Program-made: the position numbers and the translations under genes | Assembly: GCA_024103425.1 (NCBI GenBank) | Contig: JAGFIS010000029.1 | Span: 62,001-126,000 of the forward strand | Origin: Chitinophagaceae bacterium | GTDB lineage: Bacteria > Bacteroidota > Bacteroidia > Chitinophagales > Chitinophagaceae | Reading direction: 5' to 3' | DNA length: 64,000 bases | Notes under the pieces: generated by a model | The model's input: only the letters and a program-made list of their open reading frames with translations | Database searches by the model: none | What the model was told of the DNA's origin: nothing | Shown: one piece after another, positions 15,407 through 26,900 of the stretch | Layout of the letters: each line of letters opens with the position of its first letter | Numbering within the stretch: position 1 is the stretch's first letter

Positions 15407-16687
15407 TCAGGGCTTAAAAATGAACTCTACCCTGCGGTTCTGTGCTTTTCCTTCCGGCGTTTTATTATCAGCAACCGGCTGAGTTTCGCCAAGCCCATCG
15501 ATCGTAAGTTTAGAAGCATCAATTCCGTATTCTTTTACCAGCAGATCCTTCACGGTTTCAGCACGCTGCTTTGAGAGTCGCATATTCAGCGCATCATCTC
15601 CATCTGAATCGGTATGTCCGACAATCTTAACCGTACCCGAGGCATCCTTAATCACTTTGCTGATATCGTATAATGCACCCAGGCTCTCAGGCTTCATATT
15701 CGCGGTACCGCTATAGAACAGAAGATTGCTGACAATCTTTCCATCCTTAAATTCTGCTCTTGTATCGGGTACATCCTTAGCGATGCGGATATTGCTTACG
15801 TAAAACTTCGAATTGGTATAATAATGCCCTTTGAACGCTAAAAGATTAGGAATAACATCAGGATTGATGGCACTGTTGATATCGAGATATTTTTTCTCGT
15901 TCATCCAGAAACGCAGCCTCTTGCCCTGCACACAAAAACTCATGTGCAGCGGCCTCAGGAAATTGACTTTGATATCTCTTTCACTTGAGAATTTGGTTTT
16001 ACTACCCGGCTTGCCGACAGCAACATTTCTATAGCTGGTCAGCTCATACATTGTTCCATCCTTCTTATTAATTCCAAAATACAATTCAATGGCATCACCC
16101 TCGTTTATTTCGTTTAACAAAGATTCATCACTTACCATTTTTCCGCCTGAATTGCCGAGGTAGATGTACAATTGTTCGGATTGACCTTCCATTCCGGGTT
16201 CCATGAAAATATCAAACTCAATGGTGAAATTATCGCCCCAGCTTTGTTTCTTGCTGCGCGCAATATTGACTGCACCGCCTTTCGGCTCCAGCGTGGCCCA
16301 TTTACCTTCTAACCCTTCTATCTCTACCACTTCGGCCATGTTGGTCGTCATCCAACCCTCAGGAGTTTCACCGATATTGTCCTTCTCAAAATTGTCGTAA
16401 TACAAGATGGTATTGCCCGGAACGAAATCGAATTTGCTGTAAACTTTATACTGGCTTTTAGCAGGTCCTGAAGTGGATGCTACACTTTTATTATCCGGTT
16501 GCACTGTTTCTTTTTCTCTCGTTTCAGGCGTAGTTTTTTCAGAAGTCTTTGGCTCCTTATCCACTTTCTTGTCGATACTTTCTTCCACCGCCTTATTGAC
16601 TTTCTCCTTCAATTTTTTGATTAATTGTGCCTGTGTGGTCTGTACACTTAACAGCCCGCATGCCAGCAAGAGATATAAAGGTTTCAT
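15407..16687 (-). CDS. OmpA-family outer-membrane/peptidoglycan-binding protein
   Basis: 426 residues. Signal peptide at about 1-20 (LLACGLLSVQTTQAQ), then a charged helix (LIKKLKEKVNKAVEESIDKK) and a low-complexity linker. Residues about 85-300 look like a concanavalin/laminin-G-like beta-sandwich (ILYYDNFEKDNIGETPEGW, NFTIEFDIFMEPG, RLRFWMNEKKYLD). The C-terminal ~105 residues are an OmpA domain: LLFYSGTANMKPESLGALYD, VKIVGHTDSDG, LSKQRAETVKDLLVKEYGID and the GLGETQPVADN...AQNRRVEFIF motif with the conserved NRRVE. It should bind peptidoglycan. First gene of the operon; the upstream gap contains a palindrome and one copy of the shared ~60-bp element. Confidence 0.9.
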   Translation of the reverse strand: MKPLYLLLACGLLSVQTTQAQLIKKLKEKVNKAVEESIDKKVDKEPKTSEKTTPETREKETVQPDNKSVASTSGPAKSQYKVYSKFDFVPGNTILYYDNFEKDNIGETPEGWMTTNMAEVVEIEGLEGKWATLEPKGGAVNIARSKKQSWGDNFTIEFDIFMEPGMEGQSEQLYIYLGNSGGKMVSDESLLNEINEGDAIELYFGINKKDGTMYELTSYRNVAVGKPGSKTKFSSERDIKVNFLRPLHMSFCVQGKRLRFWMNEKKYLDINSAINPDVIPNLLAFKGHYYTNSKFYVSNIRIAKDVPDTRAEFKDGKIVSNLLFYSGTANMKPESLGALYDISKVIKDASGTVKIVGHTDSDGDDALNMRLSKQRAETVKDLLVKEYGIDASKLTIDGLGETQPVADNKTPEGKAQNRRVEFIFKP

Positions 16688-16767
16688 AGCTTTAATTTTA
16701 TGTGTGAAGGGAATCTCGAAATGCCAATTGTAAATTAATTTATTTCCTAATTTCTTTTACAAAACTG

Positions 16768-16783
16768 CCAAATTATAATTTGG
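16768..16783. promoter_or_regulatory. Perfect 16-base palindrome upstream of the OmpA operon
   Basis: CCAAATTATAATTTGG reads the same on both strands and lies 81 bases before the OmpA-type start, between that start and the shared element at 16792. It could be an operator for a dimeric regulator, but AT-rich palindromes also arise by chance. Confidence 0.4.
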
Positions 16784-16791
16784 AATCAACC

Positions 16792-16850
16792 ACTTAAAAA
16801 GGTGAAAAAAAATGGGAGGTATCCCCTTTTTGGGGGAGTCTGTACTAAAA
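16792..16850. promoter_or_regulatory. Shared bipartite element, copy a
   Basis: On the plus strand, CTTAAAAAGGTGAAA is followed 22 bases later by the hairpin-like CCCCTTTTTGGGGGAGT and then TGTACTA. Three other copies are at 32840, 49430 and 53357. It lies 105-163 bases upstream of the OmpA operon start and downstream of the regulator gene at 16914. Confidence 0.6.
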
Positions 16851-16913
16851 AATATCAATCAAAAAAAGCTGAAAAAAATATTAACAACAACACTCAGCTC
16901 AAACACCAATGGC

Positions 16914-17588
16914 TTAACCGCTCAGTAAATTATTTTCTACAATAAATCGTATCAAAGAGGCAGTGTTCTTAACATCGCACTTAAAAAGGATGTTGCTGCG
17001 ATGAGTCTTTACTGTATTAATGCTGATGTATAACTCATCGGCTATTTCCTGGTTACTGTAGCCTTTGGTTACGAGCGATAAAATTTCCTTTTCTCTTTGT
17101 GTCAATTCTTCGCGAATGGCAGTAATTCTTTTTCCTTCGGCACTTCTATTGAACATGCTGCCCTTAGTTAGAATATCGGCAATCTCTTTATTGATATACA
17201 CTTCACCATTCAAAGCAAACTCAATCGCCTTTATCAATTCACCCGCATTGGCATTCTTAAGCACATAACCATCGGCACCCGCTTGCAACATTTTGTGCAC
17301 AGATCCATAATCGTTTATCATACTTACCGCGATAATTTTTACATCGGGGTACTGTTGTTTGATATGTTCAGTCGCACTTATCCCGTCCAAAACGGGCATA
17401 TCGATATCAGTAATAATAATATCAACCGGATTAGCTTTAAAAAACTCGATCATCGCATTCCCGTCATGACCATAACCGGTTACTTCAAAGCGGGGATGCC
17501 TCGCGAACAGCAACCTTAACCCATCAATAAAAAGCTGGTGATCGTCGGCGATGTAAATCTTTTTCTTATAATCTGTTGGCAGCTCCAA
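16914..17588 (-). CDS. NarL/LuxR-family response regulator
   Basis: 224 residues with a TTG start at 17588. An in-frame TAA lies eight codons upstream with no ATG between, and the next internal ATG would remove the first receiver strand, so a non-ATG start is required (a CTG at 17609 is the only alternative). Receiver domain: acidic pair in IYIADDHQ, phosphoacceptor D61 in IIITDIDMP, lysine in GYVLKNAN. LuxR helix-turn-helix: LTQREKEILSLVTKGYSNQE and ISINTVKTHRSNILFKC. It is 78 bases downstream of its kinase gene on the same strand. Downstream lies the OmpA operon, a plausible target. Confidence 0.92.
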   Translation of the reverse strand: MELPTDYKKKIYIADDHQLFIDGLRLLFARHPRFEVTGYGHDGNAMIEFFKANPVDIIITDIDMPVLDGISATEHIKQQYPDVKIIAVSMINDYGSVHKMLQAGADGYVLKNANAGELIKAIEFALNGEVYINKEIADILTKGSMFNRSAEGKRITAIREELTQREKEILSLVTKGYSNQEIADELYISINTVKTHRSNILFKCDVKNTASLIRFIVENNLLSG

Positions 17589-17666
17589 AGTAGCAGATTT
17601 GTTTTTCAGTTAATGGCAGATTTCTCTTATAAAGATAAATCGTGCTAGAGCTTATTTGCCTCACCC

Positions 17667-20600
17667 CTAAGTATGATTAACAGGAATTGAAATATCCACT
17701 CCCTTGACTTTCTTTTCCACATATTTCCATGACAGCTTTCCGTTCAGAAGGGTTACGCGCATCATTATATTCTCTAACCCGTAGCCCTGATTATCTTCTC
17801 TTAGCTCAAAGCCTTTTCCGTCATCACTGTAACTCAATTCTATGTTGTCATTTTTCTTTTCAATATTTAATCTGATCCGGCTTGCACCGGCATGTTTCAA
17901 TGTATTGTTGATCAATTCCTGGGTAATTCTATACAAACCTGATTCAACTTTAGAATCCAGCCTTTGTTCCAAACCCGACTGGCGCAGTTCTATCTGAATG
18001 ATATGCAGCCTGCGCAGTTTATTCACAAGGTCTTCAACCGCCATCAGGTAGCCGTATTCATTTAAAGTTTTCGGACTGAGGTTGATCAATAAATAGCGGA
18101 TATCATCTACAGAACCATCAATGGCGGAAAGTGTTTTATCGTAAATAGCTTCTGCCTGCGAATCACCATTCTGCAAATGAGGTTTAAGAGACGTCACAAA
18201 ATATTTCAATGCTGACAGCCTTACTCCGAGATCATCATGTAATTGCGAGGAGATATTTTTCTTCTCTTTTTCCTGAGTGGCAACCACCAGTGCCAGTTGT
18301 TTCTGCTGCGCTTTGCGAATTTGCCGGAAACGGTAGCGGATAAGAAAAGTTATGATTGAAATAACGGATCCCGAAGCCAGCAAAAAGAACCACCATGTTT
18401 TCCAGTAAGGTGGCGTTACAGTAATCATTACTCTAAACGGCTCGTCATTCCAGATGCCACCTTCATTGGTAGCATTGAGAAGTAACTCATACTTCCCCGG
18501 AGGGATATTAGTATAGTTTATCACACCTCTGTTACCTGAATAATTCCATTCAGGATCGAGTCCAACCAGTTTGTATTTATATTCTGCAGGAATATCAGGA
18601 CTGACTTTAAGAGAAGAAAATTCTAATCCCAGGGAGTTCCGGTTATGGCTCAATACAAGATTGTCCTTTGGTGCATCAAAAATCTCTTCTCCTGCAACCC
18701 TGATACTGCTTAGAATGATATTCGCTTTCTTATTCCTGTTGGTATGTTCATCTGTGTCAATAACCGTTACACCCCTGTTGGATATGTAATAAAATTTATT
18801 ATTTAGGACACTCAGATTATTGATGTAGTCATAATCATCAGCTTCAAGAAGTGCATTGACGTGCGAAAAAACCGTATCTCTTAAATGAAGAATATCGATT
18901 CCGTTATTGTGCGAGATCCACAGCCTGCCCGAATGATCAAATGCAAGTGTATTAATAAAATCGCCTGCAAGCCCACTGTTCCGGTTATAATTCAGGAAGG
19001 CTTCTTTTGATCGATCGTATAAAAACAAGCCGCTTCCGTGAGTGCCCAGCCAGATATTTTTATTATTATCCTTCGCTATGGCTGTGACGGTATTGATGTC
19101 AAAATCATTTCCTTTCCCTGAGGCAATTTTATAATGACTGAATTCCCGGCGGTCAATGTCCACACTGGTAAATCCGTCGCCTCCGTTTAACCCCATCCAC
19201 AACTCATTTCTCTTATCATAAAATCCACCAACAAAATTTCCCCGGTGACCAAATCCATCACCTTTTTTAAAATGCGACAACAACCGGCCCTCCCCATCCA
19301 TTTCAAAAAGCCCCTGTGACCAGGAGCCGACCCATACACTTCCCAAACGGTCTCCAATTAAGAAAACAACAAGCCCCGGAATCGCTTTCTTCCGGATTAT
19401 TCTGTTCCTGTTTAAATCCCAGTGTATTAAAGCCGGCTCTCCGGTTGCAATCCATAACACGGAGTCTCCTGCGTTCAGGAAGGAAGTAATGCCCGCGTCA
19501 AATTCTTTTTCTTTAAATCTATTGACAACACCGGTTAGAGGATTGTATTGAATCAATTCATTTCTTGTTCCGATATAAAGAACAGAATCATTTACTGCAA
19601 TGACACTGCGAAAAGAAGTGACGGATTCTGTTGCAGGTAATTTGTAAACCTGCAAGGCTTCTCCGGATTGTGGGAAAACATAAACACCTTTCCTCGTACA
19701 TAGCCACCGGCTTTCATGAGCGTCAGTATAAAAAGAGAGTACGTTCGTTCCTTCAGGAAAAAACTCTGCCTCGGGCTGTGATATCAACTGTTCTAATGTG
19801 CCGGCAGATGTTGAATATAACATTGCAGGGGATCCGGTAAACCGGATCAACAGGTTCCCGTTATCATCACCCGACAAGTCCAGAACTCTTTTTTCTAATG
19901 AAACCGGCATTTGCGTCAGTGAGTTCTCTTTTGCATTAAACTTCAAAATTTTGTTCTCATGTCCTGAATAAATCCACAGACTTCCACCAGCATATGCAAC
20001 AGGAGGGTTATTCTCTAATTCAAATACTTTCCATTTGAAAGGGTTATTATTTAAGTTGAAGTACTCGCTGTGCTCAATCGAGAAAAAATTGAGGAAATGA
20101 CCGGTGCGCACCCAAATACCATTTGCTGCACCGTCAAACTCTGCATTTGATATTTGAGATGCATCGCTCAACCTGGTGCCACTATCTTCATAGTTGTATG
20201 ACCGGATCTCATGTGTTTCAGGATTGATTTTCCAAAGACCGTAATTAGCCACCCAGATATTCCCGTCAAGATCTTGCACCAACCTGAAAACAGTATTGAT
20301 CACATCGTCATTGAACTTAGGATGATGGAAAAAATAACGTCTGAACTTTCCTGTTTTCTTCTGATACCGGCTTACCCCTTTCTGAGTTCCCACCCATATA
20401 TCACCATCTTTCCCTTCCAAAACGTTCCGGCACAGGTTATGACTGATGGTGGTGCCATCATTATCATCGTATCTGAAGATTTTAAAAGAAGTTCCATCGA
20501 AACGGTTCAATCCATCAGCAGTGGCAATCCAGTAAAAGCCTTCTCTGTCTTGAATAACCGACCTGGCTAAATTTGACGAAAGGCCTTGTTGCTTCGAAAG

Positions 20601-20714
20601 TTTGTAATACTGTGGAACTCGTTGTTGTGCAACTAATTCTTTACTTATGCCCACAGGAATAACACTCCATAAAAAGAAAAAAAGGAAGCAGATATTTCTG
20701 ATGAGCCTTTGCAT
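17667..20714 (-). CDS. Two-component sensor kinase with periplasmic beta-propeller
   Basis: 1015 residues from the ATG at 20714 (a TTG six bases upstream is less likely). Signal sequence, then propeller repeats to about residue 680 (GFYWIATADGLNRFDG, GDIWVGTQKGVSRYQ, KNIWLGTHGSGLFLYD, GRLWISHNNGIDILH), a Y_Y_Y domain (YKYKLVGLDPEWNYSGNRG) at about 700-770, and a membrane span at about 778-800. HisKA_3 carries H826 in SSQLHDDLG; the ATPase domain has ITQELINNTLKHA, YSDDGKGF and YGLENIMMR. The architecture matches the kinase at 7339, but the two share only family-level similarity. Partner of the regulator at 16914. Confidence 0.92.
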   Translation of the reverse strand: MQRLIRNICFLFFFLWSVIPVGISKELVAQQRVPQYYKLSKQQGLSSNLARSVIQDREGFYWIATADGLNRFDGTSFKIFRYDDNDGTTISHNLCRNVLEGKDGDIWVGTQKGVSRYQKKTGKFRRYFFHHPKFNDDVINTVFRLVQDLDGNIWVANYGLWKINPETHEIRSYNYEDSGTRLSDASQISNAEFDGAANGIWVRTGHFLNFFSIEHSEYFNLNNNPFKWKVFELENNPPVAYAGGSLWIYSGHENKILKFNAKENSLTQMPVSLEKRVLDLSGDDNGNLLIRFTGSPAMLYSTSAGTLEQLISQPEAEFFPEGTNVLSFYTDAHESRWLCTRKGVYVFPQSGEALQVYKLPATESVTSFRSVIAVNDSVLYIGTRNELIQYNPLTGVVNRFKEKEFDAGITSFLNAGDSVLWIATGEPALIHWDLNRNRIIRKKAIPGLVVFLIGDRLGSVWVGSWSQGLFEMDGEGRLLSHFKKGDGFGHRGNFVGGFYDKRNELWMGLNGGDGFTSVDIDRREFSHYKIASGKGNDFDINTVTAIAKDNNKNIWLGTHGSGLFLYDRSKEAFLNYNRNSGLAGDFINTLAFDHSGRLWISHNNGIDILHLRDTVFSHVNALLEADDYDYINNLSVLNNKFYYISNRGVTVIDTDEHTNRNKKANIILSSIRVAGEEIFDAPKDNLVLSHNRNSLGLEFSSLKVSPDIPAEYKYKLVGLDPEWNYSGNRGVINYTNIPPGKYELLLNATNEGGIWNDEPFRVMITVTPPYWKTWWFFLLASGSVISIITFLIRYRFRQIRKAQQKQLALVVATQEKEKKNISSQLHDDLGVRLSALKYFVTSLKPHLQNGDSQAEAIYDKTLSAIDGSVDDIRYLLINLSPKTLNEYGYLMAVEDLVNKLRRLHIIQIELRQSGLEQRLDSKVESGLYRITQELINNTLKHAGASRIRLNIEKKNDNIELSYSDDGKGFELREDNQGYGLENIMMRVTLLNGKLSWKYVEKKVKGVDISIPVNHT

Positions 20715-20811
20715 AAGCAATCATTATAGAATTCAAACTTTTATGATTCCTCCCGGCTAATTAAAATTAATTCAATCTCTTCATATAGTCTTTAATTTAT
20801 ATGGGTTTATT

Positions 20812-20830
20812 TTCCGGAATATTTCCGGAT
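20812..20830. promoter_or_regulatory. Two TTCCGGAA-type boxes one helical turn apart
   Basis: TTCCGGAA (20812-20819) and TTCCGGAT (20823-20830) start 11 bases apart, about 100 bases upstream of the kinase start at 20714. The spacing of one turn suits a dimeric DNA-binding protein. Nothing else was found in the 268-base gap apart from the terminator at 20924. Confidence 0.35.
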
Positions 20831-20923
20831 TTATGTAAAAAAGATTTCTTTCCAGTCGTACTGCCATTGCAGGCATATAGTAACAATACCGGATATACTT
20901 GCTAAACCAAAAATCTTCCAATG

Positions 20924-20959
20924 AAAAAGGGCCGCAGGTTTAAAACCTGTCAGCCCTTT
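20924..20959 (-). terminator. Intrinsic terminator of the first giant adhesin gene
   Basis: Read on the minus strand: AAAGGGC, a mismatch, CAGGTT, AT loop, AACCTG, mismatch, GCCCTTT, followed by a T run. It lies 30 bases after the stop at 20989. Confidence 0.85.
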
Positions 20960-20988
20960 AACTCACCATGTTTATGATCGGTCTCTCT

Positions 20989-23900
20989 TTACCTTCTGAA
21001 AAGTTTTATCGTTTTCACATCGTTGCCTAAGGTTACCTTCAGCACATAAATTCCCGGGGGGAGGAACGGCAGATCACTCAGTATTACCGGTGATGTTCGC
21101 AGTCTACCGGAAATATTTCTTTCATAAACCATCACACCATCAACAGTGTACAGTTGAACTTTCTCTTGTACTGAAGGCGTTCCGGGTGCATTGATCAGAA
21201 TATTCAGGGATTCTCTGAATGGATTCGGATAGGCAACCACCGTCACTTCGTTCAGATGATCTACCTGTACGGCTACAATAGTTGAATACTTAAATGCACC
21301 ATCTTTATCAACCTGTCTGAGGCGATAGAATAATACCGGCACCTGTAAACTTCTGACATCTCTATCCTCGTATTGATAATCCTTGCCTAAATACGGATTT
21401 CCTGTAGAATTGACTACAGCAATATCGCTGAAGTTAGTTCCATCAACCGACCGCTCCACAACAAAATGACTGCTGTTAAACTCATGTGCCGTAGCCCATT
21501 TGAGTAATACACTCTGATCAAACCGCTTTGCGGTAAAGTAGAGCCAGTCCACGGGGACGGTGGTTTCCGGCCTCAGGTAAACTGAAAGCTCACAACTTCC
21601 CTGCTTTTGTTCTTCGTTATTTACATTGTCTTTGGCAATGGTATAGAAACAATAAGTACTACCCGGATTTCCTACAAATTCAATCATCGACGTTGTAAAT
21701 ACAGTATCCAATTTTATATACTCACCATCATTCTCTTTATAGAACAGAACAAACTCTTTTTCACCACTTCCTTCCATGTCATCATTCATCGCAACATTCA
21801 GATTAATAACGGTATTATACTCCACTTTGTGCTGTGACAGTACGTTTGATACCGGTGAAACCGCATCAATGATGTTCCACTCCGTATTGGTTGTTATCGG
21901 TGGGTTGATATCAAACACAATGCTGGCTGTTGCCGTCAGGCTGTCTCCGGTATGGGTATCCTCCTTGGGTTTGATCGTGTACTTCACATACCCTTCACCA
22001 TCCTGTGTAGAATCGTTTACAGGCAGTAATCCCAGAAGCGGATTTGCCGGTGGCAGGCCTGTCGTGCGATCGATTGTCTGGAATGTCCAGAATATCTGCT
22101 TCTTTATAATATCCATTCCCGTAGTCACATTGACATCATATCCCAGAGAATCGGGCATCATCAGCGTTGTCGTATAGTTTGACAGCCCTTCGGGAACATC
22201 AAAAACAAATCCTCCGAATCCGAACTCTTGCAGGCGGAAAGAACTGAGATCAAAGTTTTCATGAACATCCTGGGTGATGGTAACACGTTGTGCTGCAACA
22301 GTTGCCAATTCGGGATCGTTTTCAAACAAGATGGTGTAAGACAGTGAGTCTTTATTGGAAACAAACCGCTGGGCCCCATAGCCGGCAGGGCCGATTATTT
22401 CATTCGGATCACAGGGTCTTACTACCGGCCTGCATAAGAAATACTGTGCTGCCTTTCCAACCAGCGGAAGTCCACCCTGGCTACAGGTTCCCAGTCCGTT
22501 ACCACATAAAAACGCTGCTCCCACTGCTCCGGCTGTCGCACCTGCTACCATACCAATCAGGCCACCCGGAATTCCCAGCTTAGCACCCCCGGAAGCAAAT
22601 AAAGTAAAACAACTATAGCCTGTTAATCCACAACCTATCAACCAGGGAATTGTGTTGCATCTGGTATTCATATTAGGTTGCCCCCAGTACACACAGAGTG
22701 GTTCAATCGGTGGCAGGTCTCCGAGTTCCAATCCGGGGTAGTCATATGAATCATCCGGCGGTGTTCCCGGCGGTGTACCGGGTGGTGTTCCCGGTGGATT
22801 TGTTTGCGGTTGTGGTGACCATGGATTCCCTCTGTTACCATCCCGGCCACGGCTGCCATTGCTGTTGGAACCACTGCCACCGCTACCACCGGATCCGCCA
22901 TCACTTCGGTGGTAATCGCCACCACCGCCATCACCACCATCGCCGCCATTGCCACCATTGCCGCCGATGCCCCCTGTACCACCTGTGCCACCATTACCGC
23001 CATTTCCTCCTTCCCGACCCATCGTTCCTGTTCCTCCGCGCCCGCCATTACCACCATCACCTCCTTTGCCTCCATCTTCATTATCACCTCCCGGGCCGCC
23101 ATCACCACCCCGACCTGCAGGAACATAATTACCTCCCGGCCCGCCAACACCCCCATCGCCACCTCTTCCGGCAGGTATCGTAATGGTACCCGGGCCACCG
23201 GGGCCGCCCCTTCCGCCCGGTTGCCCAAAGCCTCCCGGGCCTCCCGGAATACCAGGCTCTCCGGGGCCGGGTTTCCTCGCTTTGAAACGTATTAAAAGCG
23301 TGTCACCGGTTCCGGAAGTATCAATAGAAAAGACGCCTCCATATGTAAAGTTGTACTGAACAAATTTGCTCGTGTCAATTATAAACTTGTCTTTTTGAAA
23401 GCCTTTGATGCCCTGTGCTGCATAAGCAATAGGCCATGCCCGGTCGTATCCCGGTTCAAAAGTGGATAGATAATTAGGCCTGTTAAACAAATCCAGCGAA
23501 ATGATCTCGATAGTGAATGGATAAGTTTTTGTAGCCAGCACCTCAAGTGTACTATCCGTATATATATAGTCCCAACCGTCATGAAGCAGATTTATACGAT
23601 AAGTATTTGCAATCTCCCACTCATATTTGTGCCCGGGGAGGAATTTGATATATGGGAAATACTGTCTTCCCGGACTGTTACCCGGACTAAAGTCTGCCGG
23701 TTCCCTGTCAACGAACTCCATACACGACAGGCACGGCTGTGTATCCACTGTATCGGATGCCTCTATTATTCCCATTCTGATATATTCATCCAGTATGGTT
23801 TTTCTAAAACTCAACGGATCTTCGGCAACTTGCCTGAGAGACGGAACATTCAATACAGATGGTTTTTCCAGGATCAACCTGCGTGCTATCTCTATTCCTC

Positions 23901-26900
23901 CCCATTGTCTGGATAAGAACTCATCTTTTTCAAGAGCCTCAGCACTGATCGTTATACCGAAAGAGTTACTGATAAAGCCATTGTAGCGTACCAAGACTTC
24001 TGCTCTTTCGCCCACTTTCAGATTCCGGGAATGCAGTAATAAAATTTTACTTCCCTCACGTTCTAAATAAGGATACAACAGCGTATCAACACCCGGCAGA
24101 TCCCAATCAAATCTGGACTTGATATTCCCTTTGGTTTTAACGCTCAGGATGGAGGTATAACCGGGAGAGATAATGGATGTTTCAACGAAAGGAATATCCA
24201 CGTTGCCTTCGTTCTGAACGTAGAAGGTGTAGAATACTGCACTTCCCGCTCTGATTACATCCGGACTTAAAGCCCCAACACCTACCATCCGGCCTGTAGA
24301 TGCTTCCACCTGAACCGCGTCTGAGAGCCTGACCTCGACGTTCCCCGGATTGATGGCAACCAGATCGTAAGTACCCAGATCTACCCCGGCAAGATTCCAC
24401 GTTAATTGGGCCTTCATGCTATTATTCAGATTCATGCTAACCGGGGTGGTTACATTGACATTTGACCCGGATTTACGAAGAGCGAAGCTGACTCCTTCTT
24501 TAAACCCTGCTCCCAAAGCTGTCATTGTTACAATACCCTGGCCGGCCTTACCGGGTGTGACAGAAGTAATGCTGAAAGGAAGTGTACGGGCAATGATCGT
24601 TGACCGTTGCTTTTCCATATAGGGAGAATACAATCTCAGATAATATGTGCCCGCCCTGGTTGTCGGGATGATCAGTTTGTTTAATGCATCAACATATTCA
24701 GAACGATATTCAAAATTTACCCTGTCGGGAACATAGCCGAATGCCCCGTAAACATCACAACTGTTCCATCCAAATCTGGGCGAAAACTCTACCACTATAT
24801 CAAGATCGGCCTCCACATCAATTTTGAAATAAAGGTCATTAACATTGCGGTTCAGGATAGTATCTTTTACATTCGGTTGAAGAGTATGGATACCGACATT
24901 GATCTTATTCTGTGCTGTGGTGGCATTATTTCCGAATTCCTCCTCGGGTATGGTTGTACCGATATTGACCCTGCCTATTCCATAATATTCTGCCGGCATC
25001 ACCTTTTGTATCTGATGCCTGGTTTCATACCGTGTTGAATCGCCGGGACGCAGAAATACATTTACATTGGCAGCAGCCATCAGAGTCGAAACTTGCGGAT
25101 CAAAAGACGCTCCCTGCGACAGATATATTCCATTTCTTGAAGGGCCTACAGCGGGATTGGTACCGACATTTTTAATTGTAAAGAATGTAGATATAGTATC
25201 ACCCAGCGTAGCCGTATCGGGCATTACCATATTGGTGATGGTCAGGTCGGCAATCAATGGTTTTTGAACGTTCCTGATTTCACTCATGATGTTGTCGTCA
25301 TAACTACCGTGCTCGTAAACCTTTCTGTTGGAATTAATAACTATTCCAACATAATAATATCCCGAGAGCCATGGTGGTATATTCGCCACAACTGTCCGGG
25401 TAATACTTTCGCCCGGATTAATGGTGGTTTCCTCAAAGTAATTTCCGGATGCGCCTGCAGGTTTCTCGCCGACCTTCGGATCGGTGCTCACAAACCATGA
25501 ATCTGCCCATGCTTTCTTAACGGCAACGGGGCCCGTGTTTTTAATCGTGTAAACGATATCGAACTGAGATCCGGCATAAACAGTATCAGGTATAGTTATA
25601 GACGTAATAGCCAGATCTGCAGGCGTTGTAAGCGACACATTCAATGGAATAACGAGCGTATCATTGTGTGGGATGGTATCTGCAAAACCTGTTCTGTGCA
25701 GATACATGATCAGATAATAACTCCCGTCTGCCCCATCCGGTATTGTCACTGAGATATCTTTTGAAAATTCTGCCCCGGCGCTCAGTTTTCCAAAGTTTAT
25801 CGTTCCTAAAATTACATCGCCATGACCGGCCTGTGCATCATCTGAAAGGTAAACAAAGGCGCTGACATAGGTATTCTTCAGCATATCATGAGCTGAATTG
25901 TTCTTAACGGTAGTGGTTACAACCAGCGGTTCACCCGACCAGGCTGCTGACTGAGGTACAGCAGAAACCAGCGCGATATCAGTGAACATCCCCGGTACTA
26001 CAGGCCCGCCCGGTATGATAACCGGATAAGTATAACCCGATTCAAGTGAAGACCACATGTTATTAGCCTCATCACTTTCATATACCACATCTTTCGCGTC
26101 TGTCTTCACCACAAAGTTGAGCGAATCGCCGCTGTGTTCCGGTACCGAGATGATAACACTCTTTACCAATGAATCACCGGGCTGGAGCACATCATTATAG
26201 TCGACAGATTTGATCACATGGATGTTATACTCATTATAATGATCTCCTGATGAATAATAGATCCTGTCTATCCTTACACCACCGACCGGCTTGTTGCCCG
26301 TGTTTCTGACAGTCCATTTTATCGGGAACGATTTATTATAACCAATAGTGTCCGGTATTTTGACTGAGGTTACAACCAGGTCAGCCCTGTCACCATCTGT
26401 AATCAATATGGGATTCTGTGACCTCAGAATATTGTTATCGTCTTTATCAAACTCGTAAACATGATTATTGACATCGGTATGCACATAAACATAATAGCTA
26501 CCCGTAATGTCTCTCGGAATATCATACTCCCCGGTAACCGGATAGGTGTTGTTGGGCAAAAGGTTTAAATCTTTGCCGTAAACATTGATTGTTTTGATCC
26601 TGATAGAACTGTCTATATTGAAAGTTTCTTCCTTAGACAAATAAATCTCATCTGCCCAGTGATCATTAAAGGGAGGATTGGCTCCTATATTTTTCACTGT
26701 GTACGAAATGGAGGCTTTTTCTCCGTTGTGTGCAGTGGAGGGTGCCTGTACTTCTGAAACAATCAGATCAGCCGGTGCTGCAAGATGCACTTCTATGGGT
26801 TCACTGCGCATCATATTGTTGCCATACTCAGCCTCCATGACACCTGAAACATTCGTCTGAATAAAAATGTAATAAGTGCCATTATAATCGTACGGAATGC

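Noticed and set aside
22668..23295. Long open frames on both strands over the Gly-rich tract (a 186-codon Met/Val-rich frame and 128- to 161-codon His/Cys/Thr-rich frames).
   Set aside because: They are by-products of GGT/GGC-rich codons of the giant adhesin; composition is implausible for real proteins and no start region or neighbour supports them.
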